Shown here: positions 40,390 through 48,974 of the stretch, in pieces | Numbering within the stretch: the stretch's first letter is position 1 | How the letters are laid out: every line of letters starts with the position of its first letter | DNA from: Streptomyces antibioticus | GTDB taxonomy: Bacteria; Actinomycetota; Actinomycetes; Streptomycetales; Streptomycetaceae | Assembly (NCBI RefSeq): GCF_002019855.1 | Contig: NZ_CM007717.1 | Coordinates: 5,381,798-5,445,797 of the forward strand | Direction of reading: 5' to 3' | Length of the DNA stretch: 64,000 nucleotides | Position numbers and translations under genes: made by a program | Notes under the pieces: generated by a model | Databases searched by the model: none | Told to the model about the DNA's origin: nothing | The model's input: the letters and a program-made list of their open reading frames with translations, nothing else

Positions 40390-43300
40390 CTACGACGACT
40401 CCGCCTCCGGCACCGCCACCCCCATCACCTCCCGCGCATGCCGTCCCGGGATCATGCCCAGGCGCCACGCCTGCCAGCCCGCCTCCAGCCGGACGCCCCG
40501 CTCCAGGAGGATCCGGTACGCCTCCACGCACTCGCTGAGCCTCGGGTCGCGCAGCGGATCCCGCGCGTCGCCCAGCCGGGCCAGTTCCGCCGAGGCCACC
40601 GCCGTGCCCACCTCCACCCCGCCCGGTGACGCGTACGGCAGGAGGGTGCAGCGCAGGAAGCGGGCCCAGTCCTCGCCGCGGTGGTCGCCGTAGGAGGTGA
40701 AGAGGGTCAGGGCCTCGTCGCACAGGGACAGGGCCTGCGGGGTGCGGCTGTTGCCCGCCTCGACGATCGCCAGTTCCAGGCAGGTCCACGCCTCGCCGTG
40801 GGCGACGCCGATGCGCTGGAAGTCGGCGCGGGCGTCGACGAGGAGCTGCCGGGCGAAGCCGGAGTTGCGCAGCGAGCCGGTCTGGGCGGCGCGCTGGTCC
40901 CGGGTGACCCGCGCCGAATGGTGCCGGGCGCAGGCCAGGCCGTAGACGTCCCGCATCCGGGAGAACAGCGAGCGGGAGCGTTCCAGCTCGCGGACCGCCC
41001 GGTCGAGGTCGCCGCTCTCCTCCAGGGCCAGGCCCAGGTGGTACACGGTCCACGCCTCGCCGCGCGCGTCCTCGTTGTCCCGGTGCCGGGCGGCCGCCGT
41101 GCGCAGGCCCTCCTCCGCCGCCGGGGCGTCCCCGGCGACCAGCCGGGCCCGCGCGAGCTGGGTCAGGGCCCACGCCTCGCCGCGGGCGTCGCGGGTGCGG
41201 CCGTACAGATCGAGGGCGTCGCGCAGCTCGCGCTCCGCCCGGGGGACGTCGCCGCGCCGCAGATGGAGCTGGCCGAGCTGGAAGTGCGCCCATGCCTCGC
41301 CGTGCAGGGAGCCGCCCTCGCGGTGCAGGACCAGGGAGCGGGTGAGCAGGTCCAGGGACTCGGCGAGGCGGGCCCGGTCGCGTTCGACGGCGGCCAGGGC
41401 GTGCATGGTCCAGGCGCGGTCGGTAGCCAGCCCGGGCGCGGCCTGGAGGTCCAGCGCCTCCCGCAGCCGGGCCGCCGCCTCGGTGAGGTTGCCCTGGTGG
41501 TGCAGGGTGATGCCGAGGGAGCACAGGGCGCGGGCCGCGCCGGCGTCGTGATGGGCCTGGAGGTACAGGTCCACGACCGAGCTGAGGGTCGTCCGGGCCT
41601 TGTCCAGTTCGCCGAGCTGGCGGGCCGCGATGCCGGTGCGCCACTGCACGGAGCGCACCAGCAGATCCTGGCCGACCGTCTGGGCCAGTTCGTTGATCTC
41701 GCCGAGCCGGTAGAGGTCGCCGCGCAGCAGGCAGTAGTCGCACAGCGCGCCCAGCAGGCTCAGTACGGCCTCCTGGTCGACGCCCTCGGCCTGCCGCAGG
41801 GCGGCGGTGATGAAGCTGGACTCGTCGTCCAGCCAGCGCAGCGCCTCGTCGAGGGAGGTGAAGCCGTGCGGGGTGAAGCGGTCCGAGCGGGTCGACATGT
41901 TGCCGTCGACCAGCCGCAGGACGGAGTCGGCGAGTTCGGCGTGGCTGACGATCAGCCGTTCCTGCGCGGCCGTGCGCTCGGCCGGCTCCTCCTCGTCCAG
42001 GAGCCGGGCGTGGGCGAAGGCGCGGACCACGGCGTGCAGGCGGTAGCGGTCGCCGCGCACCCGGTCGACGAGTCCGGCGTCGGCGAGTGCCGTGAGCAGC
42101 CGGGTCGCTTCCTCGCGGTCGGTGGCGAGCAGCGCGGCGGCTGCGGCGGCGCCGAGCGAGGCCCGGCCGGCGAGCGCGAGCCGCCGCAGCAGCCGGCGGG
42201 CCGGTTCGGGCTGGTCGGTGTAGCGCAGCCACAGGGCGCGCTCCGCCGGTTCCACGGGGCCGTAGGCGGCCAGGTCGGAGGCGAGGGCGCGCGGGGAGCG
42301 CGGGCCCAGGGAGGAGCCGGCGATCCGCAGCGCCAGCGGGAGTCCGCCGCACAACTCCCTGATCCGGTCGGCGGATTCGGCGTCGTAGGGGCCCGAGGCG
42401 TCCTGTGCGACCGTGCCGAGGAGTTCCTCGGCGCCGGCCGCCTCCAGGGGGAGCACCGGCAGTTCGTGCACCCGGGCGGGCAGATCGGCGGGGAGGTCGA
42501 GCGGGGTCCGGGCGGTCACGAGGACGAGGCTCTCGGAGCGTTCCGGGACGAGCGCGCGGACCTGTTCCGGGTCGTGGGCGTCGTCCAGGACGACCGTGAC
42601 GGGCAGCCCGGTCAGATGCTGCTGGTACAGCTCGCCGAGCCGTTTGACCTGCTGGTCGGGGGAGGTGCGCTCCCGGAAGAGGAGTTGCTCGCGGGGTGCG
42701 CCGAGCCGGTTCAGCAGATGCAGCAGCGCGTCCCGGGTGGTGAGCGGCCGCGTGGCGAGGGTTCCCTCCGGCGTGCCCTCCCGCGTGCCCTCCTGCGTGC
42801 CTTCCCGGATGCCCTCCCGCGCGCCTTCCTGGGCGCCGTCGCCGCGCAGATCGACCACGCAGGCGCCGCGGAACTGGTCGCGCAGCTCGTGCGCGGCGCG
42901 GATCGCGAGCGCGCTGCGGCCGCTGCCGGGCGGGCCGTGCAGGACGACGACCACCGGCCGGGTCGCGGTGCCGGCCCGGGCCGCCTGCACCCACTGCCGG
43001 ATCCGCGCCAGTTCCTCCCGGCGACCCGCGAACGGCCCCGCCGGGTCGGGGAGTTGGCCGAACGACTGCTCAAGTACCGTCCGCCCGCGGGCCGCCGCGC
43101 TCTTGTCCGTGCCGCGCAGCCGCGGTCCCGGCCGTTTCCTCGGGCCGGTCGTCGCGGCCAGCATCCGCTGCTGGTCCAGGAACGGGCGGATGCCCCGGAC
43201 CTCCAGCGCGGTCAGCCACTGGAGCCGTAGCTGTTCGGTGCCGCCGGGCGGGCCCTCGGCGGGCCGGTGCGTGCCGGCGGCCTTCACCACGGTCGTGGCG

Positions 43301-43653
43301 GCGCCGACGACCCCGACTGCGACCCCCGCCCCGAGCGCCGTACCGGGCCCGGTGCCCAGTGCCAGGTCGGCGACGGTGGTGGTCACGGCGGCGACGCCCG
43401 CCACCAGCAGCGGGGTCCGTCCGCCCGCGCGCGCCGAGCGCCGCACGAAGCCGGTCCGGCGGGCCTGCGCCGCGTCCGCGGCACGCGCGTACGCCTCGTA
43501 CTCCTCGGCGGCGCTGCCCGCCATGGCGTCCAGCGCGCCGCGGGCCCGGGTCAGCAGCGCCTGCCGGTCGGTACGTCCCCCGGAACGCCGCACCTCCTCC
43601 TCCACGGCCCGAGTCAGCAGTCGTTCGGCGTCCGTCCTGTGGCTGTCCCGCAC
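40390..43653 (-). CDS. STAND-type NTPase with TPR sensor domain
   Basis: 1,087 residues. Residues 80-130 hold two hydrophobic stretches (TPLLVAGVAAVTTTVADLAL, GAGVAVGVVGAATTVV). A STAND NTPase domain follows (about 200-560): P-loop GPPGSGRS near residue 240, where Arg replaces the usual Lys, Walker B VTVVLDDAHD and GGLPLALRIAGSSL. The C-terminal 450 residues are TPR (GEAWAHFQLGQLHLRRGDVPRAERE and similar). There is no SARP DNA-binding domain, unlike AfsR. A coded 12-bp repeat adds Glu-Gly units. The GTG start at 43653 has GGAGGGGGAG upstream. Signal or defence role unknown. Confidence 0.85.
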   Translation of the reverse strand: MRDSHRTDAERLLTRAVEEEVRRSGGRTDRQALLTRARGALDAMAGSAAEEYEAYARAADAAQARRTGFVRRSARAGGRTPLLVAGVAAVTTTVADLALGTGPGTALGAGVAVGVVGAATTVVKAAGTHRPAEGPPGGTEQLRLQWLTALEVRGIRPFLDQQRMLAATTGPRKRPGPRLRGTDKSAAARGRTVLEQSFGQLPDPAGPFAGRREELARIRQWVQAARAGTATRPVVVVLHGPPGSGRSALAIRAAHELRDQFRGACVVDLRGDGAQEGAREGIREGTQEGTREGTPEGTLATRPLTTRDALLHLLNRLGAPREQLLFRERTSPDQQVKRLGELYQQHLTGLPVTVVLDDAHDPEQVRALVPERSESLVLVTARTPLDLPADLPARVHELPVLPLEAAGAEELLGTVAQDASGPYDAESADRIRELCGGLPLALRIAGSSLGPRSPRALASDLAAYGPVEPAERALWLRYTDQPEPARRLLRRLALAGRASLGAAAAAALLATDREEATRLLTALADAGLVDRVRGDRYRLHAVVRAFAHARLLDEEEPAERTAAQERLIVSHAELADSVLRLVDGNMSTRSDRFTPHGFTSLDEALRWLDDESSFITAALRQAEGVDQEAVLSLLGALCDYCLLRGDLYRLGEINELAQTVGQDLLVRSVQWRTGIAARQLGELDKARTTLSSVVDLYLQAHHDAGAARALCSLGITLHHQGNLTEAAARLREALDLQAAPGLATDRAWTMHALAAVERDRARLAESLDLLTRSLVLHREGGSLHGEAWAHFQLGQLHLRRGDVPRAERELRDALDLYGRTRDARGEAWALTQLARARLVAGDAPAAEEGLRTAAARHRDNEDARGEAWTVYHLGLALEESGDLDRAVRELERSRSLFSRMRDVYGLACARHHSARVTRDQRAAQTGSLRNSGFARQLLVDARADFQRIGVAHGEAWTCLELAIVEAGNSRTPQALSLCDEALTLFTSYGDHRGEDWARFLRCTLLPYASPGGVEVGTAVASAELARLGDARDPLRDPRLSECVEAYRILLERGVRLEAGWQAWRLGMIPGRHAREVMGVAVPEAESS
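42771..42836 (-). repeat. Coding 12-bp tandem repeat in the STAND NTPase gene
   Basis: About five and a half copies of GTGCCCTCCCGC type. In protein they give R/Q-E-G-x tetrapeptides (EGAREGIREGTQEGTREGTPEG) about 40 residues after the P-loop. Confidence 0.85.
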
Positions 43654-43796
43654 GTCCCGTCTCCCCCTCCAACGGTCACAGCGTCCGTGGCTCAAGTGTG
43701 CGGGTGAGGGGCTGCGGGGCGCGAGGGTGCGAACGGACCCGGGTTCACGCCAGGTCGAGGGCGGCAACCGGAGCCCCGGTGCGCGAGGATGGTCGT

Positions 43797-45842
43797 ATGC
43801 CGAACCGCCTTGCTGACGAGACGTCCCCGTATCTGCTCCAGCACGCCGAGAACCCCGTCGACTGGTGGCCCTGGTCCGCGGAGGCGTTCGAGGAGGCACG
43901 GCGGCGGGACGTGCCGGTGCTGCTGAGCGTGGGGTATTCGAGCTGCCACTGGTGCCATGTCATGGCCCACGAGTCCTTCGAGGACCAGGAGACGGCCGAT
44001 GTGCTCAACGCCGGCTTCGTGGCCGTCAAGGTCGACCGTGAGGAGCGGCCGGACGTCGACGCCGTCTACATGGAGGCCGTGCAGGCGGCCACCGGGCAGG
44101 GCGGGTGGCCGATGACCGTGTTCCTCACGCCCGACGCCGAGCCCTTCTACTTCGGTACCTACTTCCCGCCCGCGCCCCGGCACGGCATGCCGTCGTTCCG
44201 GCAGGTGCTGGAGGGGGTGCGGCAGGCGTGGGACGGGCGGCGCGACGAGGTCGCGGAGGTCGCCGGGAAGATCGTGCGGGATCTGTCGGGCCGTGAGATC
44301 TCCTACGGCGACGGCAGCCCGCCCGGGGAGCAGCAGCAGGCGCAGGCGCTGCTGGGGCTGACCCGGGAGTACGACGCGCAGCGCGGCGGGTTCGGCGGGG
44401 CGCCGAAGTTCCCGCCGTCCATGGTGATCGAGTTCCTGTTGCGGCATCATGCGCGTACCGGTGCCGAGGGTGCGCTCCAGATGGCCCGGGACACCTGTGA
44501 ACGGATGGCGCGGGGCGGTATCTATGACCAGCTCGGCGGCGGCTTCGCCCGGTACTCCGTCGACCGCGACTGGATCGTGCCGCACTTCGAGAAGATGCTG
44601 TACGACAACGCGCTGCTGTGCCGGGTCTACGCCCACCTCTGGCGGGCGACCGGATCCGAACTCGCGCGCCGCGTCGCGCTGGAGACGGCCGACTTCATGG
44701 TGCGTGAACTGCGCACCGCCGAGGGCGGGTTCGCCTCCGCGCTGGACGCCGACAGCGACGACGGCAGCGAGGACGGCAGCGGGCGGCACGTCGAGGGCGC
44801 CTACTACGTGTGGACGCCGGGCCAGTTGGCCGAGGCGCTCGGCGAGGACGACGCGCGCACGGCCGCCGAGTACTTCGGGGTGACCGAGAAGGGCACCTTC
44901 GAGGAGGGCGCCTCGGTGCTGCAACTCCCGCAGCAGGAAGGCGTGTTCGACGCGGAGAAGGTGGCCGGGATCAGGGCGCGGCTGCTGGCGCGCCGGGCCG
45001 AGCGGCCCGCGCCCGGCCGGGACGACAAGGTCGTGGCCGCCTGGAACGGCCTCGCGATCGCCGCGCTGGCCGAGACCGGCGCCTGCTTCGACCGGCCGGA
45101 TCTGGTCGAGGCCGCCGTCGGCGCCGCCGATCTCCTCGTGCGGCTCCATCTCGACGACCAGGCACGGCTGTTCCGCACCAGCAAGGACGGCCGGGCCGGC
45201 ATCCACGCGGGGGTGCTGGAGGACTACGGCGACGTCGCCGAGGGGTTCCTCGCGCTCGCCTCGGTGACGGGGGAGGGCGTCTGGCTGGAGTTCGCCGGTC
45301 TGCTGCTCGACCATGTGCTCGCCCGCTTCACCGACCCGGAGTCCGGCGCGCTGTACGACACCGCCGCGGACGCCGAGCGCCTCATCCGGCGCCCGCAGGA
45401 CCCCACCGACAACGCGGCGCCCTCCGGCTGGACCGCCGCCGCGGCCGCGCTGCTGTCGTACGCCGCCCACACCGGCTCGGAACCGCACCGCACGGCCGCC
45501 GAGAAGGCCCTCGGGGTGGTCGCGGCGCTCGGCCCGCGGGTGCCCCGGTTCGTCGGCTGGGGACTGGCCGCCGCGGAGGCGCTGCTCGACGGTCCGCGCG
45601 AAGTCGCCGTCGTGGCCGAGGGGTTCGAGGACCCGGCGGCGCGGGAGCTGCTCCGCACGGCGCTGCTGGGCACCGCCCCGGGCGCTGTCGTAGCCTATGG
45701 GGCCACGGACAGTGACGAGTTTCCGTTGCTCGCCGGACGGTCTCTGCGTGACGGTGAACCGACGGCGTACGTCTGCCGTAACTTTACGTGTGACGCTCCG
45801 ACGACCGATCCGGAGCGTCTGCGCACCGCGCTGAACGGCTGA
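43797..45842 (+). CDS. Thioredoxin-domain protein of the DUF255/YyaL family
   Basis: 681 residues. It begins NRLADETSPYLLQHAENPVDWWPW, the family opening. The thioredoxin-like domain has GYSSCHWCHVMAHESF, with CxxC at Cys50 and Cys53. The rest (about 170-680) is an (alpha/alpha)6 barrel like N-acylglucosamine 2-epimerase, with GGFGGAPKFPPS and DKVVAAWNGLAI. Human SPATA20 belongs here; the reaction is unknown. ATG 43797 is chosen; longer upstream frames have no family match. Hairpin 45865-45889 follows. Confidence 0.92.
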   Translation: MPNRLADETSPYLLQHAENPVDWWPWSAEAFEEARRRDVPVLLSVGYSSCHWCHVMAHESFEDQETADVLNAGFVAVKVDREERPDVDAVYMEAVQAATGQGGWPMTVFLTPDAEPFYFGTYFPPAPRHGMPSFRQVLEGVRQAWDGRRDEVAEVAGKIVRDLSGREISYGDGSPPGEQQQAQALLGLTREYDAQRGGFGGAPKFPPSMVIEFLLRHHARTGAEGALQMARDTCERMARGGIYDQLGGGFARYSVDRDWIVPHFEKMLYDNALLCRVYAHLWRATGSELARRVALETADFMVRELRTAEGGFASALDADSDDGSEDGSGRHVEGAYYVWTPGQLAEALGEDDARTAAEYFGVTEKGTFEEGASVLQLPQQEGVFDAEKVAGIRARLLARRAERPAPGRDDKVVAAWNGLAIAALAETGACFDRPDLVEAAVGAADLLVRLHLDDQARLFRTSKDGRAGIHAGVLEDYGDVAEGFLALASVTGEGVWLEFAGLLLDHVLARFTDPESGALYDTAADAERLIRRPQDPTDNAAPSGWTAAAAALLSYAAHTGSEPHRTAAEKALGVVAALGPRVPRFVGWGLAAAEALLDGPREVAVVAEGFEDPAARELLRTALLGTAPGAVVAYGATDSDEFPLLAGRSLRDGEPTAYVCRNFTCDAPTTDPERLRTALNG

Positions 45843-45864
45843 AACGCATCGGTGACAGGCCCTG

Positions 45865-45889
45865 ACAGACGCGGAAGGTGAGCGTCTGT
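45865..45889 (+). terminator. 8-bp hairpin after the DUF255 gene
   Basis: ACAGACGC and GCGTCTGT with a 9-nt loop, 22 nt past the stop codon. Confidence 0.6.
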
Positions 45890-45942
45890 TCGGGATAAGT
45901 CCGGTTACCGGCAGGTCAGTTGTGAAACAAGCTATTTATCGG

Positions 45943-46044
45943 AAGATCCCCCGCGGTTCACAGATTCCCCCTAATCTCCTCACAGTGACGCGACGCCTGT
46001 GACAGGCCGTCGCGACAGGGGGTAGTGAGATCTGGGGGGATCTT
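45943..46044 (+). promoter_or_regulatory. Structured leader of the glycan operon with alternative anti-ribosome-site pairings
   Basis: The ribosome site GGGGGGATCTT (46034-46044) precedes the TTG start at 46048. It can pair with AAGATCCCCC at 45943-45952, perfect over 10 bp. It can also pair with GATTCCCCC at 45963-45971, and that pairing extends by ATCTC (45974-45978) against GAGAT (46027-46031). Between them GCGACG and CGTCGC (45990-46013) form a local hairpin. The two long pairings exclude each other. An AT-rich TATTTA at 45933-45938 could be a -10. Confidence 0.5.
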
Positions 46045-46047
46045 GTT

Positions 46048-47328
46048 TTGCTGACGTCTGTCTTCATCACCGCCATATCCCTGGCCTTGTTCTGGATGGC
46101 GGCCTTCACCCTGTGGTGGCAGATGCACGCGTGGCGTACGCCCGAAGTGCTCGCCTCCACCCGGTTCAGCAGTCCGGACGGGGACGAACACGTCTCCTTC
46201 TCGCTGCTGCTTCCCGCACGGCACGAACAGGCCGTGCTGGACCACACGATCCAGCGCCTGCTGGAGTCCACCCACACCGACTTCGAGATCATCGTCATCG
46301 TGGGGCACGACGACCCCGAGACCACGGCCGTGGCCGAGCGGGCCGCCGCCCGTGACACCCGGGTCCGCGTCGTCGTCGACACCCACGAGAAGAAGAACAA
46401 GCCGAAGGCCATGAACACGGCGCTGCCGCACTGCCGCGGCGACGTCGTCGGGGTCTTCGACGCCGAGGACCAGGTCCACCCGGAGCTGCTCGCCCACGTC
46501 GACCACGCCTTCCGCACCACCGGCGCGGACGTCGTCCAGGGCGGCGTCCAGCTCATCAACTTCCACTCGAGCTGGTACAGCCTGCGCAACTGCCTGGAGT
46601 ACTTCTTCTGGTTCCGCTCCCGGCTCCATCTCCACGCGCAGAAGGGCTTCATCCCGCTCGGCGGCAACACCGTCTTCGTCCGCACCGACGTGCTGCGGGC
46701 CGCCGACGGCTGGGACCCCAACTGCCTCGCCGAGGACTGCGACCTGGGCGTCCGCCTGTCCAGCGTCGGCAAGAAGGTCGTCGTCGCCTACGACTCCGAC
46801 ATGGTGACCCGCGAGGAGACCCCGGGCTCCCTGATGTCCCTGCTCAAGCAGCGCACCCGCTGGAACCAGGGCTTCCTCCAGGTGTACCGGAAGAAGGACT
46901 GGAAGCAGCTCCCCGGCTTCGGGCAGCGCCTCCTCGCCCGCTACACCCTCATGACGCCCTTCCTTCAGGCGTTCTCCGGCGTGATCATCCCGCTCAACGT
47001 GGCGATCGCGCTCTTCCTCGACGTCCCCGTCGGCATCGCCTTCGTCACCTTCCTGCCGGCCGTGACCGCGCTCGTCACCTTCGTCTTCGAACTCGTCGGA
47101 CTGCACGACTTCGGCAAGCAGTACGGCCTGCGCGTCCGGTTCGTCCACTACGTCAAGCTCGTCGTGGGCGGCCCCTTCTACCAGGTGCTCCTCGCGGGAG
47201 CCGCCCTGCGCGCCGTCTGGCGCGAACAGCGCGGCCGCAACGACTGGGAACTGACCGAACACACCGGTGCGCACCTGACCGACGCGGCACCCGACCCCGC
47301 GGTGACCCGAGAGGACGTTCCTGCGTGA
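46048..47328 (+). CDS. Processive-type family 2 glycosyltransferase, membrane bound
   Basis: 426 residues. An N-terminal helix (SVFITAISLALFWMAAFTLW) precedes the GT-A domain: SLLLPARHEQAVLD, the metal-site VFDAEDQVHP, the LAEDCDLGVRL acceptor-site acid and the QRTRWNQG motif of cellulose/chitin/hyaluronan-type polymerases. Three further helices form the C-terminal membrane part. This set suggests a chain-extending enzyme using a nucleotide sugar. The start is TTG 46048 with GGGGGGA 7 nt upstream. It heads an operon of four genes, all with 4-bp overlaps. Confidence 0.88.
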   Translation: MLTSVFITAISLALFWMAAFTLWWQMHAWRTPEVLASTRFSSPDGDEHVSFSLLLPARHEQAVLDHTIQRLLESTHTDFEIIVIVGHDDPETTAVAERAAARDTRVRVVVDTHEKKNKPKAMNTALPHCRGDVVGVFDAEDQVHPELLAHVDHAFRTTGADVVQGGVQLINFHSSWYSLRNCLEYFFWFRSRLHLHAQKGFIPLGGNTVFVRTDVLRAADGWDPNCLAEDCDLGVRLSSVGKKVVVAYDSDMVTREETPGSLMSLLKQRTRWNQGFLQVYRKKDWKQLPGFGQRLLARYTLMTPFLQAFSGVIIPLNVAIALFLDVPVGIAFVTFLPAVTALVTFVFELVGLHDFGKQYGLRVRFVHYVKLVVGGPFYQVLLAGAALRAVWREQRGRNDWELTEHTGAHLTDAAPDPAVTREDVPA

Positions 47329-48974
47329 CCTCCACCCTTCCCGCGGTGACCACAGCCAAGGTCCCCGCGCAGCGCCGACCTGTGCCTGATACGCGTCCGA
47401 CCGGCCGAACAGCCCCGCCGAAGCGGCTCCGCTCGTCCCGTCCCGACCTGCTGCTCTGCGGTGTCCTCCTGGTGGCGATCCTCGTCGTCCAGGGCTGGAA
47501 CATCGCCGACTACCCGACCCTCAGCGACGACGAGGGCACCTATCTCGCCCAGGCGTGGGCGGTCCAGGAGGGCCGCGGCCTCGCCCACTACACCTACTGG
47601 TACGACCACCCGCCGTTCGGCTGGATCCAGCTCGCCCTGCTCACCTGGATCCCCAAGCTGATCAGCCCCGAGTCGATGACCGTCGGCACCATGCGCGCCG
47701 CGATGCTCGTGGTCAGCGCCGTCAGCGCGGTCCTCGTCTACGTCCTCGGCCGGCGGCTGTCGCTGCCGCGCTGGGCCGCCGGACTCGGCATGGCCCTGTT
47801 CGGGCTCTCCCCGCTGTCCGTCGTCCTCCAGCGGGAGATCTTCCTCGACAACCTCGCCGTGATGTGGACGCTCCTCGCGTTCACCCTGGCCGCCTCGCCC
47901 AGCCGTCACCTCTGGCACCACTTCGGCGCCGGCATCGCCGCCGCGACGGCCGTGCTCACCAAGGAGACGATGCTCTTCGTCCTCCCCGCGGTCCTGGTCA
48001 CCATGTGGCGCCACAGCCACCGCGACACCCGCAAGTTCGCCCTCACCGGCGCCGTCACCGCCTGCGCCCTGATCGGCTTCTCGTACCCGCTGTTCGCCCT
48101 CCTCAAGGGCGAGCTGTTCCCCGGCAGCGGCCATGTCTCCCTCTGGGACGGCATCAAGTACCAGATGACCAGGCCCGGTTCGGGCTTCATCCTGGACGCG
48201 GGCTCCGGCTCGCACGGCGTCCTGCAGTCCTGGCTCTACTACGACCGCGTCCTGATCGTCGGCGGCCTCGCCGGCGCCCTGTTGCTCCTGCTGACCTGGC
48301 GCTGGTCGGTCACCGCCCGCGCCCTGGCCGGCCCCTCCCTCGCGGTGGCCATCCTCGGCCTGGTCGCGATGCGGCCCAGCGGCTACCTGCCCGCGATGTA
48401 CGTCATCCAGGCGCTGCCCTTCCTCGCCCTGGTCCTCGCCGCCGCCGCGGCCAGCGTCGCCCACGGCGTGCTGCGCAGACGGCGCCGCCCGGACGAGGTC
48501 CGCTGGAGGACCGGTGGCCGCTACGCCCTCGCCGTCGTCCTCGCCCTGGCCGCCGGCGCCTACGTCGTCCCGCACTGGTACGACGGCAACCGCACCGCCC
48601 TCACCGCCGACGCCAACGCCCCCTACCAGGCCGCCTCCAAGTGGCTGGCCACCGAGGTGGAGAACCCGGCCGACACCCGGGTCCTGGTCGACGACGCGCT
48701 CTGGCTGGACCTCGTGCACGCCGGCTACCGGCCGGGCCTCGGCGCGATCTGGTTCTACAAGGCCGACCTCGACCCCGCCGTCACCAAGACCCTGCCGAAC
48801 GGCTGGCGGGACATCGACTACGTCGTCGCCTCCCCGACCGTACGGCGCGACGCCCGCGATCTGCCGAGCGTGGGCGCCGCCCTCGAACACTCGACTCCCG
48901 TGGCCACCTTCGGCACCGGCGAGGACCGGATCGAGATCCGGCGGATCCAGACCGTCTCCGGAGGCGTCCGATGA
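47325..48974 (+). CDS. GT39/ArnT-type membrane glycosyltransferase
   Basis: 549 residues of the GT-C fold with about 11-12 hydrophobic segments. The first outside loop has the catalytic acid motif ADYPTLSDDEGTYLAQAW, then YDHPPFGWIQLALL and LQREIFLDNLAVMWTLLAF, as in PMT_2/ArnT-like enzymes. Such enzymes use polyprenyl-phosphate sugars as donors on the outer face. The C-terminal 120 residues are soluble and outside. The GTG start overlaps the previous stop by 4 bp. The donor may be made by the next gene product. Confidence 0.88.
   Translation: MTSTLPAVTTAKVPAQRRPVPDTRPTGRTAPPKRLRSSRPDLLLCGVLLVAILVVQGWNIADYPTLSDDEGTYLAQAWAVQEGRGLAHYTYWYDHPPFGWIQLALLTWIPKLISPESMTVGTMRAAMLVVSAVSAVLVYVLGRRLSLPRWAAGLGMALFGLSPLSVVLQREIFLDNLAVMWTLLAFTLAASPSRHLWHHFGAGIAAATAVLTKETMLFVLPAVLVTMWRHSHRDTRKFALTGAVTACALIGFSYPLFALLKGELFPGSGHVSLWDGIKYQMTRPGSGFILDAGSGSHGVLQSWLYYDRVLIVGGLAGALLLLLTWRWSVTARALAGPSLAVAILGLVAMRPSGYLPAMYVIQALPFLALVLAAAAASVAHGVLRRRRRPDEVRWRTGGRYALAVVLALAAGAYVVPHWYDGNRTALTADANAPYQAASKWLATEVENPADTRVLVDDALWLDLVHAGYRPGLGAIWFYKADLDPAVTKTLPNGWRDIDYVVASPTVRRDARDLPSVGAALEHSTPVATFGTGEDRIEIRRIQTVSGGVR

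Noticed and set aside
39920..42994. Open frame of about 1,000 codons on the minus strand in another phase of the STAND gene
   Set aside because: Composition is almost only Arg, Pro, Ala and Gly; the STAND/TPR frame explains the region fully.
40390..43653. SARP/AfsR-type antibiotic regulator
   Set aside because: There is no N-terminal OmpR-like DNA-binding domain or bacterial transcriptional activation domain; the N-terminus is helical and partly hydrophobic.
45943..46047. ydaO-type (c-di-AMP) or c-di-GMP riboswitch in the glycan operon leader
   Set aside because: The conserved core blocks of these classes, as I remember them, are not seen; only pairing potential is shown.
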